Source: Euphorbia lathyris
Taxonomy: Eukaryota > Streptophyta > Magnoliopsida > Malpighiales > Euphorbiaceae
DNA length: 64,000 bases
Direction of reading: 5' to 3'
NCBI RefSeq assembly: GCF_963576675.1
Contig: NC_088913.1
Location: 18,364,001-18,428,000, forward strand
Position numbers and translations under genes: made by a program. Below the pieces are notes generated by a model, which saw nothing but the letters and a program-made list of their open reading frames with translations, searched no databases and was not told the origin of the DNA. Positions 23,925 to 34,685 of the stretch are shown piece after piece (within the stretch, counting starts at the first letter, position 1; every line of letters starts with the position of its first letter).

Positions 23925-24350
23925 ATGGATCTACATAATATTTTAACCGATAACAAATTGAATAGTTCAAAATTCACCGACTACTTTGGCAAACTCAAAA
24001 TTGTTTTGAAGTTCGAAAAGATTGGGCATGCCGATGCCCAATGCCCTAGTAGATGATGCTCCTGACAAAAGATTGATGTTTACTGGAAGCACCAATCAGA
24101 TGACGAACGTACATGATGTATCACACTTGTAGCTATGGCACTTGGTGTCAAGAAGATTGACTACATCACCAAAACTTTCTAGTATTAGTTTTGTAATGGA
24201 TAATGAATTAAGTGTCGACTTAGTTCTTGATCCCTCTTGGAGATTTATTCATAAGTTCATCATGAACTGTAGAATGAATAACTTACAGACCTCTATAAAA
24301 GAGCTCTGGAATATGCTCAAGTCAGTTGAGCCCAAATCTTAAGAAAGTGA
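23925..24350 (+). pseudogene. Copia B gag remnant
   Basis: The ATG at 23925 starts a decayed version of the Copia C gag N-terminus (DNKLNSSKF against DNKLNGSNF). Stops and frame changes follow. A longer open piece (24142-24342) keeps FIMNCRMNNLQTSIKELWNM, matching the gag C-terminal half in Copia C. The zinc knuckle and the protease are absent or unrecognisable (24350-24570). Confidence 0.7.
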
Positions 24351-24574
24351 TGTCAGCACTTGTTATTGAGAGATCTCAGAAGAGAAAAGGGAAGTTTCCC
24401 AATTCTAAAGATTCTAAGAAGAACAAATGCATTAAACCCAAGTCAATAAAAGCAAGAAGCCGAAAGGGAATGGCACCAATATGGTAAAGGAAGGAATTGG
24501 AACAGGAACTTTAAAAATCACTTAAACTTTCTCTAGAAGAAAGGTCAGGATGGTGCTTTTACGTTTGGAATTAA

Positions 24575-25310
24575 AAGATAGACAATTCAACCTACTTGTG
24601 GGAATGTCACCTTGCCTATATAAACGAAAAACACATGTTCAAGCTTCATCAAAATGGGCTTGTAGACTCAGTTGATTTTAAATCAATGTAAGTCTGGTTT
24701 AAAGGAAGGATGGCAAAGACACCCTTTAGCAATAAAGGAGAATGTGTATCAGACACTCTAGGACTAGTACATTCAGATGCAGCTAGTCATATGTCAACAC
24801 AAGCAAGAGAAAGGTTCAGTCACTTTATTAGCTCTATAAGATGATCATACTGGTTATTGATTCGTCTGCTTGATAAAGCATAAATCATCAGCTTTTGAGA
24901 AAGTGCAAATGCTTCAAGAATGAAGTAAGAAAAACAAACAAGAAAGAATATTATAGTGCTTCGATCAGATCGTCGCAGAGAACATCTTTCAAATGATTTC
25001 CTGAATTATCTAAATGAATATGGATTCACTCATAATGGACTCCTCCGTATACACCACGATGTATCTGAAAGGAGAAATTGTACTCTATTAGATATATTAC
25101 GATCCATGATGAGCACAATTTCTCTTCCAAAGATGTTCTAAGGCTACACCCTAAGAACCGCCTTATTACCTTGAACCGAGTATCCACAAAACCGCCAATT
25201 CTATTCCTTTTGAATCGTTCATAGGAAAAGAAACCCAGTTTCTCTTTCATGAGAATTTAGGGGTGTTCAGCATATGTAAAATGCATAAACATCAGATTAA
25301 GTTAGACCCT
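24575..25310 (+). pseudogene. Copia B integrase remnant
   Basis: Short colinear matches to the Copia C integrase: YLWECHLAYINEKHMFKLHQ near 24590 (zinc-binding part, one His lost), TPFSNKGE near 24720, LRSDRRREHLSNDFLNYLNE near 24956 where the core Gly-Gly is lost, and RRNCTLLDILRSMMST near 25070. Many frame changes separate them, and no catalytic set is intact. Confidence 0.7.
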
Positions 25311-25679
25311 AAATCTGACAAATACTTCTTCATTGGATATCCGAAAGAAAAGTAGGAGATTACTTCTATCATCCATATGATCAAAAGTAACAGTATCCAA
25401 AGACGCTATACTTCTAGAGAAAGAGTTTCTTCTAGAAACACAAGTAGAAAGCGTGATTGAACTTGAAGAAGTTCAAAGAAGAAGGAGTGGCTGAAATAGT
25501 GGAAGCGATGGTGGAAACCGAATCTGTCTCACAAGATGAGACACTGGTGACATTACTAACTCATAGGTCTGGTCAAGTTCATCAAAATCCCTAAGAGATT
25601 TGGATTTCTAGTGGGAGCCGATGAAATCCCAAATAGATTTGGATTTCTAGTAGGAGACAATGAAGAGGTTCAAGTATTA

Positions 25680-26460
25680 GACGATGAACCTACAACTTAT
25701 GAGGAAACTCTTGCAAACCTATACATGTAAACTAGTGGGAGCTCGTATGAGCTTTTACATGTAAACTAATGGGAGCTTGGTCGTTTACTTAGTATGACAT
25801 TTCGATGATATTCTACTAATGGGAACGACATAGCTACACTGCAATTGGTGAAAATTTTGGTTATCGGATAAAATTCTCCATAATAGACTTAGGAGAAGCA
25901 GCTTACATCTTAAAGATTAAGATCTAAGATTAAAAAGGCTGCTTGACCCCTCCTAGTCTAAATGCATTGACAAAGTGCTCAAAGAGTTTTCGCGCTAGAC
26001 CTAACATCATTGTTACTTTAGCATGACAAAGTCGATTATGGGTCAATCCAAGTGATGATCACTGGATTGTTGTCAAGGACAATCTTAAGTACTTAAGATA
26101 AACTATGGACATGTTCCAAGTATATGGAGATGATAAATTGAAAGTTGGAGACTTTCGGATATAAGTCATCAAACAGATGAAGATGATTTCACAGAATACA
26201 AGTTTATTCTGAAAGAGGTACGGTTAGCTGGAATAGTTCCAAGCAGGAAACCGTAGCTGAGCCAAAGGTCAAAATCAGAGTATGTAGCAGCTTTGGAAGC
26301 AGCTGATAGGAAGTTTGGAAAGGTAGTTCATTAATGAACTAGGTGGGGTACCTAACATTGTTGATGAGATTAACAATAAAGCTCTTGCTCTTTCCAAGGA
26401 CCCGCAGTCTCATAATACATTCAAACACTACCTCAGTCATTACTATCTCTACCGAGAGAT
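25680..26460 (+). pseudogene. Copia B reverse transcriptase and RNase H remnants
   Basis: The sequence starts with DDEPTTYEE as in the RT N-terminus of Copia C, then jumps, with the palm domain deleted, to LGEAAYILKIK near 25890 and to an RNase H-like stretch near 26050-26400 with stops. The end reads through to the polypurine tract AAGTGGGAGTA at 26610-26620. Confidence 0.65.
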
Positions 26461-26620
26461 AACAACAAGAGTAGATGTGAGAATCAAAACGGAGTGCCCA
26501 TAAAAGGACAAACTTATAGATCCATTTAAAGAATGCCTTACCCCAAGAGGTTCACGGTGGTCATGCGAACGCTTTTGGGAAGGTTTTTGGAAACAGTTGG
26601 CTTTAGTCCAAGTGGGAGTA

Positions 26621-28662
26621 TGTTGGGGTTTAGTGTCCTATAGACAATTGTTCCAGGATATATAAACCTAATATAAATGAATTGTTCTTTATGTCATTTG
26701 TTTTAATAAGATATGGTTTTATAACTGTATGAAGGCAACCTCCTTTAAAGAACTAAACAAGTCTAATAAAAGGAAATCCCTAAGTTTATTTAAAGTGATT
26801 ATAAAGTGTTCATACAAGCATGAAGTGAGACGAAACAGTATAATAAACTAATAAACTTAAAATCACCCCAAGTCAAGTAATATGTTTTAAGGGATTGATA
26901 TATCACTGTTGAGACTTGCATGTAACAATGTCTTCTATCGAGACAGAGAGCTGATCTCACAAGCTTCAGATATGCAGATATCTGGACAGTTACATGGATC
27001 CAATGAAAGGGGTTCATTAGGATTGGGGACCCGACTTGAGATAACAGGATGGGTAGATTTATCCTTGTCACCTGTTCATCTCATTGGTATTAATAGGTAT
27101 AAGTAATCCTAAGACTCAAAGGAATGTTAATTGGTGATTCTGGATTATGGAATGTGATGCTTTGATCCTGTTGTAACACGATCCATAACAGAGATGACTC
27201 TGGGGTGTGAACGGTAGACGTTGGGTATCACAGGAAGTAATTGCAGGATAGTTATACATTGGATTGAGCATTTGTCACTCCTGATAAATGGGAGATACGT
27301 CCAAGGATCGCTTGTGGAAGACTTAACTCTAAATCCTTGCAAGGTGATAGCTTAAGACTTGAAATGCAGATTTCACTTAACCTATCTAATTAGAGTTAAC
27401 TCGGCCTGTACAAGTAAAACGAACGTCTCGCTATATATGACTTGACATTGCCCATAGTCATAAGATTCTGTTCAAGGATATAGTTGATGAAGGATCGAAT
27501 TATACTGTAACTAATACGGAAAGGTCAATGACAGAATCAATCTGTCTTCTTATGGCTCTAGGGGAATGTTTCGGATCTGCCAATCATAGTTCGCGTACTC
27601 ATTTCGTTATGCAAAGATTAAATATCATTCTAAGGAATTAATTTAATAGTTGTATACGGCTAGAAGCAATAAGAACCTAATGGGTCACACATAAGACTTG
27701 GAACCCAAAAGAGAAACAGATGTTAATTAATTGATGGAAGCCCAACTGAGTCCACTAAGGCCCAGTAACAAAGGGGGGCGATTTCTATGTGTTGTGACAC
27801 ATAAGAAATTAATTTAATTTTAACAATTATAATTAGATTATGACTATGGATTAAATTAATTATAGGATAAATAAGTGAGGAAGTTTAATGAGATTAAAAT
27901 TGCTTCTAATTATTATCCTATTAATAAGTTAACATTATCTCTATATTTAGATATAGTTATAGATAATAATAACAAGAGTATTATTCCGAATATAACTCTA
28001 ATTAAGTAACCTAATTCTATCTAACTAGGGTTTAGATACAAGAGGTTATTTATACCCCTCCTATTAGCAAATTTGGGCAACCCTAGTCTCTCTCGCAGAG
28101 AGAATTTCGACCCCTACAGTAGAGGACGGAATTCCACCGATTGCTTCCGAATCAATTGATTTCATCTCTTTCTTTTTCTCCTTGATCTTGTGTTGATTAA
28201 TTAGAGGTAATCTATTTTGGTTGCTATTCATCGGTTGATTTCTAATCGTTTACTTGTTTGTTTTGTTGTGTTCATGAAAGAAGGAAAAACAAACAAAAGG
28301 GAGAAATTCGTTTGTGTTCCTCCTACATCAGGTCAGTTCACGATTTCGCGAATTTCCGGAGATTGAACCGTCGGATCGTCGCGATTTTTGGACAGGAGCT
28401 TCTAGACATATTCTTCCACGTTTCCACCATTGGGATTGTCGTTCGGAGGTCTGGAAAGTCTATTCGGGTAGGGACAGATTGGTAGACAGTTTTCATGTCT
28501 TTTGAAGTTGTGGGCACTTCGTTTGCAACGGTAGATTGATCGTCGTAAAGGTATTTATGTTCAATCCCTTCTTGTATGAAATAACGATTAACGGATCTTG
28601 GGAAAAGGAAATAGGTAAAAATTTTATATTTCCGCTGCCAAACGTTTGCCTATTTTCCTTCA
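26621..28662 (+). repeat. Copia B 3' LTR
   Basis: 2042 bp, TGTTGGGG to TTCCTTCA, followed by the TSD CTAAG. It has the TATA-like TTATTTATAC near 28046. Confidence 0.93.
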
Positions 28663-28665
28663 CTA

Positions 28666-28839
28666 AGCCACCACGTAGCCCATTTGAATCGTCAGCAACA
28701 AGAAAGGCAGTTAGGAACTCTCCCGACAAACACCGAGCAAAACCCGCGGGCCAAAAATAGAGAGTCCGGACAAGCAATAACTCTCCTTAACAGTAGGAGT
28801 TCGGACCCATCGAGTTCTAACTCGGACAGCCTGCAATAA
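28666..28839 (+). pseudogene. Athila gag, 3' end
   Basis: After Copia B the Athila gag frame resumes in phase and runs 57 codons to TAA at 28837-28839. It contains LGTLPTNTEQNPRAK and SGQAITL, which match the typical Athila gag end found before the protease. Here no protease follows; the frame stops and non-coding sequence begins. Confidence 0.8.
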
Positions 28840-29799
28840 GCCGCCGCAAGAGAAAGTCGAGCTACTCCGACTATAAACGTAGCCCCGGTTTGCGTTCCTC
28901 AAACCCTCTGTTTATATGTATCATATCCGTTTTTCACCTTATGCATTGTCTTTTTCTTTCCATTTGTATTTTTATTTGTCTTCCCTTCTGTCTCGTTTCG
29001 TTTCTTTTAAATAAAAATCCACGAAAAAACAAATCCCAGTAACATCCAAAGTCTTACGCGGAGCGTACGCACCAGTGCGCCTCGCGTAGCCAAGTTTCTG
29101 TTCTTATTTTTGTACCCAAATACATGGCTACGCGGGGCGCCGTACCTTTCACGCCCCGCGTCCTTGGTCCAGTCAATTCGCAACTTAAAATAAAAGGCCA
29201 CGCGTGGCGTACCCCCTTCTACGCCCCACGTGTCCTCGGGGAGTTGCGGATTGTAACTCCCCATAACACCTTTTTTTTTCTCTTCCCCAAACATCTTTTC
29301 CACTTCCACACTCCACCTCCTCTCACCCCCAATCACATCACTTCTTTTCAAAATTCAAAATTCTTTAACTTCCCTACATTAATTTTGCCTTAACCACCCT
29401 CTTAATTACCCCTTAAAAATCATAAAAACATTAACCACCAATTAAAATCCATAAAAATTTAAAAACTCTTTGAAAAAACCGAAAAAATGCTTCCGCTTCC
29501 CTCTTCCACGCGGGGCGTACCCCCAGGCACGCCCCGCGTCCTCGCCATTCTCCCACGCATTTTTGGCCAGGAGGTGCGATACACGTGGCGTGCCATTTTT
29601 TTTAGGTCGAATAAGATCAGGAGGTGGGATACGCGTGGCATGGCCCATTCACGCCCCACGTATCCCTCTGGGAATCCGCATTTCATTTGGATTCCCACTC
29701 CTCCCCTATTTATACTCCTCCCCTTTTCCTACCTCCTTCCCTCACACTCACTCTAACTCCCCATACTCCTCCTACAATCTTCCTCACTCCTCCCAAATC
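28840..29799 (+). other. Athila spacer in place of pol
   Basis: About 960 bp with no protease, RT, RNase H or integrase match in any frame. It is non-coding, with pyrimidine-rich parts, and holds the first internal cluster of ACGCGGGGCGT inverted pairs (29055-29662). Confidence 0.7.
29055..29662. repeat. Internal cluster of ACGCGGGGCGT/ACGCCCCGCGT inverted pairs
   Basis: Motifs occur as head-to-head pairs with short loops. Examples are 29508-29518 with 29529-29539 (11-bp perfect stem, 10-nt loop) and 29130-29139 with 29152-29161 (10-bp stem). Further imperfect pairs lie at 29055-29097, 29200-29232 and 29580-29662. Confidence 0.85.
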
Positions 29800-31056
29800 A
29801 TGACTCGAAGCTAGCGTGCGGCCGATATCCGCCCCCCGCGGTCCACTCGTGCCCGCTCTTCTCGCTCCCAACAACACCAATCACCACCACCACCCGAAAG
29901 AGAAGAAACACCACCACTCACCCACCAATACAACGTCCCATTTCACCTCCACACTGAAGCGGAGGTGGTCTAGTACCTCACCGTCTCGACTTCCACCGTC
30001 ATGGCCCTCCCATTTATCGATCGCAGTATTCTCGAACACTACGACCTCGGTAGTGCGTTTGAAGATCGTCTACGCGCCCTTGGCTGGCACGACCATTTTC
30101 GTGCCCGCCATCTTGTGTACCCGTCTTTGGTTCAAGAATTCTACACTACCATTGTGTCTAATGGTGTCCCCGGTGCAGCCCTCTTCAACTTCCGCCTTCA
30201 CAACCATCCCTACTCTATTGACACGGCCTGGATCTGCACGCAGTTCACTAAGCAAACGGAACCCGGCACCACGCATTGGCCTTCTGATGACACTGCCTGC
30301 GAATTCTGGGCCACCATCACCGGCTTGGATACATATGATGTCTCCAACCTCCACCCGGGTAGCATCCGCGACCCCATCTTTTACCTCCTCCATCGCTTCA
30401 TTAGCTATTATTTTACGGGGAAGTCCGAGTCTAACAAGGTCAACAAGCTTGAGCTTCTGGCTTTGTATTGTTTCGCGAACGGTCTTACATTTGACCTCTC
30501 CTTCCTTGTTGCTACTATGCTCCACCAAATGCCAACACGGAGGCATGCCAAACTTGGGCTCGGGCATCTAGTCACTGTTTTTGCCACCTCCGCTCTAGGT
30601 GGCGCCGCCTTTGACCGCCTTCGCCATATAGAACCCCGCCCCTTGGAGAAAAACGCCTTCAAATCCCTCAAACGCCGTGCTTCCGGCCCGGGTGAGAGTT
30701 CGAGGGCGGGCGAGCAACAAGCGGAGGAAGGTTCAGACTCGAACATGGGCCTAAACTTTAGCCCACCGCCCAACCACGATTTCAACTCCATATATGCCCG
30801 GTTGGACGCCTTGGAAGGCCACCAACGTCAAGATCGCTCCCACTTTGATTCTCAATTTGCCAACCTCAATGCCACTCTCACCACCCGCTTCGATACCCTC
30901 GAGGCTAATCGCCTCATGGACCATTCCACCTTCACCACCCGCTTCGATTCCATCGAGGCCCAATGGCGTGAGGATCGGGCCAATTTTGACGCCTTCACCA
31001 ACGCGTTCTTCACGCATTTCAACATCCATGTGCATCCTCCTCCGCCTCCGCCTTAG
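29800..31056 (+). pseudogene. Athila env-position ORF with plant transposon protein-like domain
   Basis: The ATG at 29800 gives an ORF of about 418 codons with only two in-frame TAG codons (29812-29814 and 29977-29979), both easily derived from CAG. From the ATG at 30001 it is open for 351 codons. The middle part has LGWHDHF, YPSLVQEFYTTI and a following beta-rich stretch like the PF20167 family (name from memory), then helical sequence. The C-terminus has tandem heptad-like repeats (RLDALEGH, RFDTLEAN, RFDSIEAQ), probably a coiled coil, and ends in a proline run. I see no signal peptide or membrane helix. It resembles the third ORF of the Sirevirus in this window. Confidence 0.8.
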
Positions 31057-32928
31057 TTTCTCTTTATCTTTCCTTTTCATGTTTTTTTTTATGTTTTTAT
31101 CCTTTCTTGTTTTTTTTTCGTTTCCGTTTTTGTTGTGTTTTTGTTATGTTTTTGTCATCTTTTGTGTTTCTAGTGTACTTGCTTTTATTTTAATATATGT
31201 TTCCCTTTCTCATGCTCTCTTTATTTTGTTTCGTTTATCTTCCATTTCCGTGTACGTTATTTTTGTTTTTGCATGAGTTAATAACGTTCACGCAGGGCGT
31301 CCCATTCTACGCCCCGCGTGCCCAACCTTCTGCCTTACAAACTGGCCTAGAACTCGAAACACGCGGAGCGCCCCTCTAAATGCGCCCCGCGTATTCGTAT
31401 CTCTGGCCACAATATACTTAAAATGCATCTCTTACGCGGGGCGCCCCCCTGGGTACGCCACGCGTAGGACCTGCCTCCAGGGTCCCTTTTCAATTTAAAT
31501 TCTATCTTTCTTTTTCTTTTCTTTTGCGACGTCCTTGGAATAGACGTCATTTTAATAATGCGGAGGGCCGTGCAACCCCGCACTCACCGTTTGTTTTGCA
31601 CTAACAAAAACAAAAAAATTAAAAATCAAATAAACAACAAAATAATTAAACTAGTTTATTGATTCTTAAAATTTATTTTTCCGACACACTACCTCCCTCG
31701 GAAATTAATTAAAAGTTCCGTTATTTGTTCTCAAATATAAAGACATTAAAACAAAGGATCGGTTTAATTAAGAAATTTTAGTCTCGATTCTGAAGTTATA
31801 GAATTTATGCAAAGCCTAGGTTCATACTAAACAAAAACATTGAGTCCTAACCCACAGGTTACCTCTATAATGAAATTTAAAAAGGCAATAAAAACGGGAT
31901 GATTGAAAGTTTGGCGAGAACGTGAAAGTACAAAATGTAACCCGAAATTCTTGTGAGGTATTTTTGAGCCTAAAAGAGTTCGTACGAGAACTCTATTTCT
32001 TTCACAACTTTTCGAGGGCTTTGACTTCACTCGACTCATAGAGTTTGCATCTAATACCGGGTTAAGTACACTTATTTTGGTAAAAAGGGCAATAGATGAT
32101 AAAACGAACCCACTTAGGCTAATTCTTTCTTAAATTATTTTTCTCGTTTTCATTAACCTTTAGGAAACCCCCTCGAGCCTATTGGCCAACTTCTTTGCTA
32201 AACACCCTTTTAACATTTAACCCTTTTTTCCTCTTGTTCAAATACCGACAAAATCAAATCGCACCAGAATTACCCAAAATAAGCCAAGGCCTTGACAAGT
32301 AAGCACCATAAGCTTTCGAAATCATTTTTGTGCCGCTCTCGAAACAAAAAGGAAAAGAAAAACACAATAAAGAGCAAAAAGGCATTCTCAAGCTCCACCC
32401 GAGCAATTTCGAATTATATTTTACGAACTCGCTAAGGCCAAAATAAAAATACGGTGCAATCATCAAAACGGTGTTTGAACTCGAGTTTCTATAAAAATTA
32501 ACCACTAAAAAGGCCACCCACATTATAACCCCCTCCGGGTTCGTTTTTAATATTGCCTAAACCATAACATAGGAGGAAAAACCCGGATGAAAATGCAAGC
32601 TCAAAGTGACTTCGAGTAAGTGTAAAGAAGAGTGCAAAAACACCGACCCACCAAGATTTGAGCGTAAGAGTGAAATCCCTTGCTGAGGTACTTTCGAGTT
32701 CTCAAAAGATAATCGGCCCCCGTTGATATTGCCTATTAAATTTGATCATGGAGGTCTCAAACAAGTTTTGGTTACTCATTTGTTTGCGTAGGTACTTGCC
32801 GAAAACTTTGCGTAAAACTTTAGCTTTGGAATCACGCACTTGGTAAAACCAACCGACGGTTTGTTTTTTAATCATCTCAACCCCTTGTCTTTCGATTTCT
32901 TTTACTTGAGGACAAGTAAAACTTTAAA
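31057..32928 (+). other. Athila 3' non-coding region
   Basis: About 1.9 kb without a supported gene. It starts with a T-rich stretch (31057-31260), holds a second motif cluster (31290-31468) and then AT-rich sequence to the polypurine tract. Long 3' non-coding regions are usual in Athila. Confidence 0.6.
31290..31468. repeat. Second internal cluster of ACGCGGGGCGT-type pairs
   Basis: Three inverted pairs in 180 bp: ACGCAGGGCGT with ACGCCCCGCGT (31291-31320), ACGCGGAGCGC with GCGCCCCGCGT (31361-31391) and ACGCGGGGCGC with ACGCCACGCGT (31434-31466). Confidence 0.8.
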
Positions 32929-32940
32929 GTCCGAGGAGGT
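32929..32940 (+). promoter_or_regulatory. Athila polypurine tract
   Basis: GTCCGAGGAGGT directly before the 3' LTR, preceded by GACAAGTAAAACTTTAAAG. This phrase is typical of Athila 3' ends. Confidence 0.7.
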
Positions 32941-34680
32941 TGATAGAGGCATTTCGTCCCTATCTTTCAGCATGGTTTACGGTTTAATTTAAGACTAAAT
33001 AAACAAGTTTAATTACAAAAATAAGGGTTTTTAATAAAATAACGAAATAAAAATAAAATCCGCACTTTCGATTAATTGTCTTTATTTTTTATTAAATTTA
33101 GATACTAAAATGTCAAGCTAACTCGGCTCGCGAGAATTGTATTTCAAGTACGAGTAAGGAGCAAAATCCCACCGACATACGCGGGGCGTATAAACCTCCA
33201 CGCGGGACGTGATATCTAGTCAGAACTGATTGCCCAGTCCACAGGCACCACGTGGGACTCACCCACTGATACGCGAGGCGTATGAACCACCACGCGGGGC
33301 GTATATGTAATAATACACTCAATCATGAAGGTCAGACTACATGGTCTCCCAAGTCAACAGGCTCAACTCTGGTCTCCCAAGTCAACAGGCTCTACGCGGG
33401 GCGTATATGGAAATTCTTCAATCTAAAAGATCCAGAGACTCATATACGCGGGGCATTCTCCAGGCTACGCGTGGCGCAAAAGACTTAATTCAAGCTACTA
33501 AATCTCAGGAGCTCAACCACGCGGGGCGTACCCTAGTCTACGCGAGGCGTGGTTGAGACAACAAGATCTAAATTTGGTCCACATGCAGGAGATTATTGAC
33601 GGAATGGGTCAATACGCGGGGCATTCTCAACCCTACGCGGGGCGTGTCATGGGAAAACTGCAGAAATAATGTATCTCCATGCTTGTATCTTGTGAATTTA
33701 CAATTTTACCCCTAGCTTGATGTGTATAAATAAGGGTGATTAGCACTCATTTAGACATTCAGATTTTACATAGCAAAACTCTATCACCTTGAGAGCTTGT
33801 TCGTGTATTTCGTTACTCCGTGAAAGTTCCGTTCCATCCTCGTTCACTAAGCTCGAGAGTTCCACCTCCAAGACCTAAAAGACAGCCTTGAGTCCGGTTA
33901 GCTAGTTCTGAGGGCTGATTCTTCCCTTTTCACTTGCTAATTAGCTTGTACTCTTCCTATGTACTAGGCTTGGTTGTATTTCGTATTCACGTTTTCCATA
34001 TTTATAATTTATGACTTACAATCTCCATTTCTCTATATGTATTGATGCTTGCTACTTGTTTTGATATTCGTAATTGATTATTGTGTAGGGGAACGCGATT
34101 TCCGACGCCATTCGGGCTATCTTTAGGGATTCATATAGGTGTTGCCTTACCGGAAGTGACACACCGGAACCCGTAGGAATTGACAAGCCACGGAACTTAC
34201 GGGCCCTAGTTTCTAATCCCCAGCTTTAGACATGCCTTGACTAGGAACCACGTAGTCTAAGTACTTCACAGGTCGGTTACACTACACGTAGTCGTCATTG
34301 CAAGAGTAAATCATTAACCGTATATATTTGGAGTCATTGTTTATCATACTTATAACTTATCACCATCCATATCACTTCGTAGAGTTTTCGTTAAATAAAT
34401 CTGTCTCACCCGTAGTTAAGAGTAGTTTGTAGTTGTTTCCCAAATCAACCCAAAGTATTCACCGCTTAGATAACGTATAAAATCGAGTCGTTTAATACTT
34501 GTGGTTATAAATCCCGTGGATTCGATACCCGGTCTTAACCGGATTATTACTTGATACGACGGGGTACACTTGCCCCTAAGTAGTAGCGTCTAGTAGAGAT
34601 AGAGCATTTAAGAAGATCACATCCATAGTCGTAACGTCCTTATCATATTATATATTTAGAGCTCTACCGGACCCACGTCA
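32941..34680 (+). repeat. Athila 3' LTR
   Basis: 1740 bp, TGATAGAGGC to ACCCACGTCA, uninterrupted. It carries the motif cluster at 33179-33647 and is followed by TSD TCACT. Compared with the 5' LTR most differences are transitions, many at CpG. Confidence 0.94.
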
Positions 34681-34685
34681 TCACT

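Larger units (their letters stand above)
19677..28662 (+). mobile_element. Copia B: Copia LTR retrotransposon with eroded coding region, inserted in Athila gag
   Basis: TSD CTAAG at 19672-19676 and 28663-28667. The LTR at 26621-28662 is 2042 bp; the left LTR starts at 19677 and runs to about 21698-21718. The LTRs differ at only 1.5-2 % by eye, yet the interior keeps only fragments of gag, integrase and RT with many stops and large deletions. The LTR family is related to that of Copia C (42448-52118) but clearly diverged. The element is best read as non-autonomous. The leader contains an array of six perfect hairpins. Confidence 0.9.
5006..34680 (+). mobile_element. Athila-type Gypsy LTR retrotransposon, lacking pol, with two nested Copia elements
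   Basis: The borders are exact: TSD TCACT at 5001-5005 and 34681-34685, LTRs starting TG and ending CA. Without the nested elements both LTRs come to 1740 bp and differ at roughly 2 % of sites by eye. The primer binding site TGGCGCCGTTGCCGGGGA (18178-18195) and the gag are typical of Athila. The order is 5' LTR (holding a Sirevirus, 6478-17898), gag (interrupted by Copia B, 19677-28662), a spacer, an env-position ORF (29800-31056), a long 3' non-coding part and the 3' LTR. No protease, RT, RNase H or integrase is found. Removing both insertions leaves about 9.26 kb, so this is a non-autonomous derivative. Confidence 0.92.

Noticed and set aside
29459..29814. Three overlapping frames of 80-114 codons
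   Set aside because: They are kept open by the GC-rich 11-mer pairs; there is no shared protein motif and no plausible start.
30070..31080. Minus-strand frames under the Athila ORF
   Set aside because: Antisense shadows; the plus-strand frame has the family motifs and the coiled-coil repeats.
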